From the NCBI GenBank assembly GCA_033065855.1, contig JAVXUO010001289.1, positions 1 to 64,000 on the forward strand: a DNA stretch of 64,000 nucleotides, written 5' to 3'. Shown here one piece after another: positions 57,494-64,000 of the stretch. Under the pieces are notes generated by a model, which was not told the origin of the DNA, did no database searches, and was given only the letters and a program-made list of their open reading frames with translations. The stretch comes from Escallonia rubra. Lineage: Eukaryota; Streptophyta; Magnoliopsida; Escalloniales; Escalloniaceae. The position numbers and the translations under genes were made by a program. The first letter of the stretch is position 1; each line of letters begins with the position of its first letter.

Positions 57494-59758
57494 ATGGCTG
57501 GAATATTGAAGAAAATGAGGCGTGTAACGTCATCACGAAAGAAATCATCATCATCGCAAGCACCACCACCAGCAGAAGCGCCAGCGCCACGGCCATCACA
57601 AACACCAATCCAAGCACCAACACAACCATTCGTTCGTGGACGAATGAGTACAGGCTCTATGATAGATACTCAAGCCAATTGGGAGTTCAATCAAAACATT
57701 CCAGATTTTGAATACACGCCTGATGAAGACCCCCTGCATTATAGTCAAGGACGCAGCTCGGTTGGCGAAGCTACTACTCAGTGGCATAATCTCAACCCTA
57801 TGCCTGGTCATGATGAAGAAGGGCCGAGCAATGCCTCCGATAACGTGCCAGAAGTCCAGAAGGGGAAAAAGAAAGCCGAGTGTTGGAATCATTTCGACGT
57901 AGTTACGGTGGACGACACCCGAAAAGCTCGATGTAAGTACTGTCTTAAATTATTTTCGACTGGTAGTGGTAATGGACATCTTAACAGGCATTACCCTCAG
58001 TGTGCACCTCGACAAGGCCACGTCGAACCTACTCAAACGCAGTTATCTTTTGACGGTAAGTTATTTGTTTATAATCAGTGAGAGCAAAGAGACGGTCTCG
58101 CTGAATTTGTTATTCATGATGAACAACCTTTTTCTTTTGCCGATAATCCTAAGTACTCTAGATATATGAACACATACGTCCAACCTTTGTACAAAAAGGT
58201 TACTAGAAACACAACTAGATCCGATGCACTCCGACAGTACAAGGCTGCTAAAGCACGCCTTATCGATTATTTCGATAAATTTGACGGTAAAGTTAGTCTT
58301 ACTTCTGATATTTGGCAATCTCCTTATACTTTTGTTAGTTATTCTTGTGTGACCGCTCATTGGATTGATGCAGATTGGGTTATGCACAAGAGAATCATCA
58401 CTTTCGAGCACTTCCCTTATCCGCACGATGGAATGAACATTGCTACTCTTATATTAAAAGCATGCAACACATTTAAAATTAAGGATAAGATTATGAGTGT
58501 TAGTTTTGATAATGCTTCTAATAATAAAGCTGTTGTTGCAGCTTTAAAGGAGACGCTTCAACCTGTACTTCATGGTGAAGTATTTCATGTTCGTTGTGTT
58601 TGTCACATTATTAATTTAATTGTTCAAGATGGTTTAGCTGCTGCAGGAGATATTCTGCTCAAACTGAGGGGTATGACAGCGTATGTTAATGGCTCGAGTT
58701 TGAGAACACAACAATTTAAAACGTTGTGTGTTCAATATAATATGCCTCGCAGGAGAGCAGTTACAGATGTGGTCCACAGGTGGAACTCTACATACCACAT
58801 GCTTTTACACATTCTGGCATACCGAGAAGTCTACACGCATTTTCTACTAACCCAGTTCCCAGCCGGCTTGCCAACTCAAGAGGAATGGCAGATGGCCACA
58901 TACCTAGCTGAATTTTTGGAGGTATTCTACACGTCTACCAATTTATTGTCTGGTACGTACTATCCCACCTCTCCTCTCGCTGTAATAGAAATTCTGAAGA
59001 TGGCTACAATGTTAACAAAATGGAGATATATAGGACCCTTTAGGGAAATAGTACAAGTGATGGATCAAAAATTTAATAAATATTGGAGTAAACTGCCTGC
59101 TATTTTTACTGTGGCTACTTGTTTAGATCCTAGGTTAAAGTTGCATGGCGTGAACGCCTCGATACAAGAGATATCGAAATTAATGCACTACACAGCAGAG
59201 GACACAACCTTGCTCACAGCAAAAGTGAGCAAGAGGTTTGAGGACTTTCTATCGTAATTCTGCTACGTGCGCGGGCGAGCTACATCATCATCCACTGCTG
59301 AGAGGTATTATGCGCCATACCTTCAAGGCTTTGAACATCTAGTAGCAAGACAACTACCAGGTGAAGGTACTTCTAATTCGGGAGGTTCGTATAATTTTTC
59401 CTCTTTTAATGAGATTGGTGTATATGCAAATACTGATCATTATTCTGATTTATCAAGGCAAGAACAGGTTAATTTTAATTTGTTAAATTTTTGGAAACAA
59501 AATCAAAACATGTATAAAACTTTATCCCAAATTGCACGGGATGTGCTGCCAGTGCAAGCCTCCACGGTTGCTTCAGAGTCGGCATTTTCAGCAAGCGGGA
59601 GGGTTTTGGATGACAGGAGGAGTCGTCTTAACCCCGAGTCGCTCGAGCTATGTGTATGTTGGAAGGATTATCTTGATGCGAATTACCGCGAGCAAGATAA
59701 ACCGATTGATGATAGGAAGAGCAGTGACTCGGATATTGAAATACTTCCGGATGATTAG
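57494..59758 (+). pseudogene. hAT transposase (zf-BED, RICESLEEPER-like) with two in-frame stops
   Basis: One frame of 755 codons with only two stops: TGA at 58079-58081 and TAA at 59255-59257. A basic, Ser/Pro-rich start is followed by a BED zinc finger (W131, C147, C150, H162, H166 or C170), then the RNase H-like core: LTSDIWQS with the first catalytic Asp, VSFDNASNN with the second, HVRCVCHIINLIV, and VHRWNSTYHML. The C-terminal dimerisation domain is complete (LPVQASTVASESAFSASGRVLDD...LNPESLELCVCWKDYL). hAT transposases cut and paste their element with 8-bp duplications. Both stops look like single-base changes (CGA to TGA; a sense codon to TAA). Three partial ORFs remain (57494-58081, 58166-59257, 59267-59758), so the loss appears recent. 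Host-domesticated relatives (DAYSLEEPER) exist, but TIRs here argue for an ordinary transposon. Confidence 0.9.
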
Positions 59759-60672
59759 GTAATTTGTTTTTATTTTCCTCTTTTGATCCTTTTGGTTGAC
59801 GTTGCAGATTTCTTGATCTTTGATTGCTGATATTTTGGATAGACATGCATTATTATTTTGATTGTTAGAGTTTTAAGAATAAATTTTTTCACAAAATATA
59901 CTTTTTTTCCATATATATAAAATATTTTTTTACAAGCAAGATATATATTTTTTCGTATATATAAAAAAATAGGTAACTTCTCCTGTTTGTTTACAAGTAG
60001 CCGGTCCAGAGCCCGGATAAAAGGAAGAGGGCCTATGAACACATTTATTATTTTTCTATATAAATTGTTATGTGTTAAGATTTTATTAATAAAGCTCACC
60101 AAGAAGAGTATGAAAATGTTTAACATATAATAAAAAATATAATAGCTAACAAATATTATTATTATATACATACATACATATGTATATTACTTATAAATTA
60201 TAATGAAATAAAAGGATAAAGATTAGGTTCGTTAAATTGTGAATATTGCCTAGAGGCTAGAAATGAAATTTAAAATTGAATAACAATAAAATTTTGGGCC
60301 CGGGCCCGGCCCAAGCCCGGCCCTAGATATTGGGCCTAGGGCCAGGGACTGGGCCTAGGTTTCCCTTCGGCAGGCCCGGCCCGGCCTGGTCCGGTTGGCA
60401 GCCCCACTGGCCCGGCCCCGGCCCGGCCCCACAGCAGGCCCGATGGGCTTGGGCTGGGCCGGCCCAAGCCCGGCCCTTTGACATCTCTGCCGTTCATATC
60501 CTTTCCTTCTTAAGCCCGTCTCTTTCGTCTCTTTCTGCCGTGAAAAGGTTGAATACCGTCAAAATCCTGAGCCCCCAGGCGCCATAACCCCCACAGTAGA
60601 AACCAAAGAAGCATAAACATTCACACTCCCTCCCTCACTCGTTAGTTGTTCCTCCTCCTTTTGGCGCCTAAC

Positions 60673-63298
60673 ATGGAAATCGACGCCGACCTGCACGCCT
60701 TACTCGCCGAGCAGCGACGCGAGCTCACGGCGGCAAAAGCCGCCGAGTCCGACCTCGGCTTCGCGTTCCAACTCCAGCTCCAAGAAGCCATCCAAGCCTC
60801 CCTCGCGTCGACGTCATCCTCCCCACCGCCACGCGTTCCCCTCGAAAACGACGCCGCTCCGGTCCCCGGCGTCGCTCACCTCCTCGACGAGGAAATCGCC
60901 GGCTTCGAGCGCTCCGTTCGCGACCGCGAGGAAGTCCAGTCCGAGGCGAGGCGGCTTCGGGACGATCTCAACCGTCGGATTCACGACCAGGCGTTCGCGC
61001 GCCACCTGGTCAATATTCCTGAAGGACAGTGGAGAAAGACGGGGGACTACATCGAGAGGCCGTATGTCGAGGGCTTGACGGTCAATGCGGAGAGTTTCAG
61101 GCTGTATTTCAAGGGCATGGTCAGCGTGCAGGTGGTTGAGGGCGTGGACAGGACGCTGGCCGGGGTTGGGGCGGCGATTTGCGACGTGGGGGATAATTTG
61201 GTTTTCGAGGTTAAAAAACCGTTGCTAGGATTTGGGAGTAGCCCCACGGGCATGGCTGTGGAGTTGAATGCTTTGATCGAAGGGCTGAATGCCGCGATTG
61301 CTTTGGGGATAGAGAGGGTGACTGTGTTCTTTGATGACAATTTGCTTTATCAATATGTAAGTCACGCTCTCTTTTGTTTAAATCCTCGTGTATAATCTGT
61401 TGCAGCTTATTAACAGTGAATTAGCCATTTAATTGACTGTTTGCTCATTATTATATCGGTGTTTGAGCTTTGCGACAAAATCGTTTTAAAGATGAATGTT
61501 CATATAGATTAGACACGCTGTGATAATACTTTATGCCAAACCTGATTCTTTATTCATAAAGTCTATTTCTCGTCCAGTGTTATTGGTAGGCGACCACTTT
61601 TTTGCGGTCGAATAATTATTTGGTCCTAGCTCAGTTCTATTTCTTGGCTGCATCAGAAATAAACTCATATTGAGTTGCCTAAAATTGATGCATGGCGAGA
61701 TCTTTAAGCCATCCAAGTAGGGGAGAGGGAGGAAGTACCAAAAATGCTGGGATAAATTATAACAAACTTGTTAAATACCCGTGGGTCAAAGGAACCTTTA
61801 TTGTATTGCTGGTGCACGAGTCTCTTCTTTGGCTCTAAGGAAAGATGCTACGACAATCATTTCTTACATGGAATGACATAAAGGCGGCATAGAAGCTAAG
61901 TTCTCTTCATTGCTTCATTTGTTGTTCTATCTTCTTTTGCACATGATGCTGTTGAAAAAACATAAGGTTCCTTGTTTTCTACTCTTTCCTTCTTTTCTCG
62001 CTCCGTCATTATCGCGCCTCTTTCTTCCCAGCTTTGGGTTTTTAATATGAAGCATATATAACACCGTTATTGATATGATGACAGGCGTCAAATTGATGAT
62101 TGAAATCTTCCATTTTGGGGTAAACAGAGAAAAACAATGTGCAAATAGAGTGCGATCATTGACATGATGAAACAAGGGTTAAATCTATAATTTTTTTTTA
62201 AGAGGAAGTCAAGATAATCACGTTATCTTAGGAGTGCCTCTTTAGCATTTCCATCAGTTTCTGTGATTGCTTTTCGATGACCTAAAATTTTCTAGTATGA
62301 GGATTCATAGTGTAGATGTGTCAAATCCACTTGTTGATACAATTTCTTTCTCATTATGTGTTCTTTTAACACTTTATGACTGCCAATGATGGTTTCCACC
62401 TATATTATAACCGCGTAGTTACGTAGTAGTGTTTGCAGTCACTCCAAACGAGGTTTCAAGGTCATCAAGGCTTGGCTTTGTTGAATTTGTGGATTACGAC
62501 CGTGTATTTCTCAATGCAGGTCACTGGCAAATGGCTGCCACCAAGGGATAGCATTGTTATGGCCTTGGTAGATCAGGCAATTCTTCTCCAGAGGAAATTC
62601 ACTCATTGCAATTCGTCTTTTGTGGCACGAGAGGATATCAAATTTGCATTTAAACTTGCAGTAGATGCTATAGCTTCTCAAGTCACCCTGCCAGCACTAA
62701 GTAACCGTGGCAGGGTTTTGGTTGAGAAGTGTGAAATATGTCTGGAAGATATTAATGTTGGTAAGATGTTTTCTGTTAATGGCTGCCTACACCGATATTG
62801 CTTTTCTTGCATGAAACAGCATGGGGAAGTAAAGTTGCTTCAAGGGAAGTTGCCTGAGTGCCCATACGTGGGATGCAAGTCTCAGATAAGAATTGAAAGT
62901 TGCAACATATTTTTGACTCCCAAATTATTGGAGATTATGAGCCAGAGCATAAAGGAAGCTTCCATTCCTGCAAGAGAGAGAATTTATTGTCCTTATCCTA
63001 GGTGCTCAGCTGTAATGTCCAAAGTCAAGGTTCGAGGAGGATTTGACCTTATGCCATTTCCTGGTGCTGAACCATCCAGAGCCAGATTATGCACAAACTG
63101 TTATGGCCTTTTCTGTCTCAATTGCATGGTCCCTTGGCATGAAGATATGTATTGTCATGACTACAAAAGGTTAAATCCTTATCCGTCTGCTGGAGATGCA
63201 AAGCTGGAGTCCCTTGCAAGGAAAAATAGATGGCGCCAGTGTGTCAAGTGCAGTCATATGGTTGAACTTGCACGAGGTTGCTACCACATTTTTTGCAG
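60673..63298 (+). CDS. RBR E3 ubiquitin ligase with RNase H-like domain, gene 2 (partial)
   Basis: Exons 60673-61356 and 62520-63298 encode 487 aa plus a split codon. The intron is phase 0, and exon 2 ends in phase 2 exactly as in gene 1. The last exon, with the end of RING2, was not found before the window edge. Order: helical N-terminus; RNase H-like region (YFKG, GAAICDV, VELNALIEGLNAA, VFFDDNLLYQY, VAREDIKFAFKLA; about 135-280), again with Lys in place of the first acidic residue; RING1 C299, C302, C317, H319, C322, C325, C342, C347; IBR C385...C419, C422, C427, C430, H435, C440; RING2 start C469, C472, C482, H484 and the presumed ubiquitin-accepting C487. It is clearly paralogous to gene 1 but carries an 8-10-residue longer loop in the IBR (VRGGFDLMPFPG). 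ATG 60673 opens the MEIDADL start; an in-frame upstream TTG is not used. Confidence 0.88.
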
Positions 63299-64000
63299 GT
63301 AGATTATTCTAGAGTTATGCTTTCTCTTTCATTTCTGCTTGCCTTTACAGGATACCACTATTTGAGGTGCCTTCTTTTTGTTATTGTTGAATTGCTGCTT
63401 TTCTTTTTCCGGTTGTCCTGTTATATTGGCTGGTTTTGTAGTACAGTGTTTTACTCGATTTTAGACCTGCCTTCATCATCAGTAATTTGGGTGGCGACTT
63501 ATCTTAATGTCACTGCATTATCAAGTTTGTTTCCTCATGTCTACGCTGTAGTTGGCACATTAAACCATGATGTAGGCAGACAGATAGAATCCTATTCTGG
63601 ATGTGCTAATACTCATGCTGCCTGCTTACCTCCTTTTGGGTGCACATGGGTGAAAAAACAGAACAAACAACTCTTGATCATGTTATTTAATCCCTCTAAA
63701 ATTCCATAGAGACAATCTGGGATCTGCTCATAGCTTTTTTTCTCATATTTAAGCTGAAGAAGACATGCTGCATTCTTATTATTTAAATGATGTGACGGCT
63801 TCAAAGTTCTGCCATTTGACTAACCTGTTTCGTGCTGAAATATATTTCATAATCAGGAATTTATTTGTCTTCAACCCCCTCTATCCTCGGCCACCCTCCA
63901 AACCCAAACACAAGGAAACCAGAAGCACTAGAGTTTTGATAGGAATTGTGTATATTCATCAATGTGCAGAGGTGGCACCAATAGTAGGGAAGCTCAAAAG
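63299..64000. other. intron 2 of RBR gene 2 (presumed), running to the window edge
   Basis: Begins GTAGATT after the exon 2 donor. A TGTGCAG acceptor-like site at about 63969 is followed by AGGTGGCACC, which does not encode the expected CGxEFCY segment, so the real exon 3 probably lies beyond 64000. Confidence 0.55.

Larger units (their letters stand above)
56666..60489 (+). mobile_element. hAT element with GGCCC-rich ends
   Basis: Termini TAGAGGTGTCAAACGGGCCG and, reverse complemented, CAGAGATGTCAAAGGGCCGG. Both subterminal regions (56675-56890 and 60295-60480) are crowded with GGCCCGG words in both orientations. Flanks share TTCATAT (56659-56665 and 60493-60499), but two extra C at the right keep the 8-bp duplication from being exact. 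It encodes a zf-BED hAT transposase. Confidence 0.88.

Noticed and set aside
63969-64000. Third exon of RBR gene 2 after a TGTGCAG site
   Set aside because: The following codons (RGGTNSREAQ) do not match the expected CGxEFCYxCG of RING2.
1-64000. tRNA, rRNA or snRNA genes
   Set aside because: No cloverleaf with A and B boxes or conserved rRNA sequence was noticed. The tRNA-like words at 3972 and 14786 are retrotransposon primer sites.
1-64000. Integrated pararetrovirus or other viral sequence
   Set aside because: All reverse transcriptase motifs found belong to L1 or RTE LINEs, and no viral coat or movement protein was seen.

Overview
The window is nuclear DNA of a flowering plant, almost certainly a eudicot. 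The evidence is a plant-specific LOB-domain gene, RING-between-RING genes fused to an RNase H-like domain, GT-AG introns, and plant transposon families of nearly every class (MULE, CACTA, hAT, PIF/Tourist, Helitron, TRIM, LTR, L1 and RTE LINEs). I cannot name the species. It is gene-poor, repeat-rich accessory chromatin. Only three host genes are visible: an LBD1/LBD11-type transcription factor (7561-9128, two exons) and two directly repeated RBR ubiquitin-ligase genes (47495-52903, three exons; 60673 to beyond the right edge).

1-17 kb: the LBD gene sits among small elements, namely two Tourist-like elements (2977-3726 and 10238-10552), a minus-strand TRIM retrotransposon with paired 103-bp LTRs (3779-4087), a second truncated TRIM (14640-14904) and a 1-kb TIR element (11530-12585). 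Between these lie long stretches with no gene I can recognise.

17-26 kb: a 2.2-kb sequence occurs twice in direct orientation (17239-22495 and 23599-25833). Copy 1 holds three later insertions and copy 2 preserves the empty site of each: a Pack-MULE carrying broken pieces of a COPT copper transporter and of a MYC-type bHLH gene, a 313-bp foldback element, and a solo LTR.

27.4-42.9 kb: the most remarkable object is a 15.5-kb MULE with terminal inverted repeats of about 285 bp, inserted in a (TA)n microsatellite. Going along it, it carries a FAR1/FHY3-like transposase, a B3-domain gene with intact reading frames, an unrecognised 143-aa ORF plus a related inverted fragment, and a minus-strand gene joining a plant mobile domain (PMD) to a C48/ULP1-type protease. 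About 27 copies of one short palindrome are scattered through it, including a nine-unit tandem block. A 4.4-kb CACTA element, itself carrying a second, broken copy of the B3 gene, has inserted in the FAR1 domain of the transposase with a perfect TTT duplication. A 0.75-kb element with related termini and the same palindrome sits directly to the right, also between (TA)n tracts.

44-64 kb: a 5'-truncated L1 LINE abuts the first RBR gene, whose first intron contains an RTE LINE remnant. Between the RBR genes are a cluster of Helitron-like units and a 3.8-kb hAT element whose transposase is complete except for two in-frame stops. The two RBR genes share exon structure and intron phases and are evidently a duplicated pair pushed apart by transposons.
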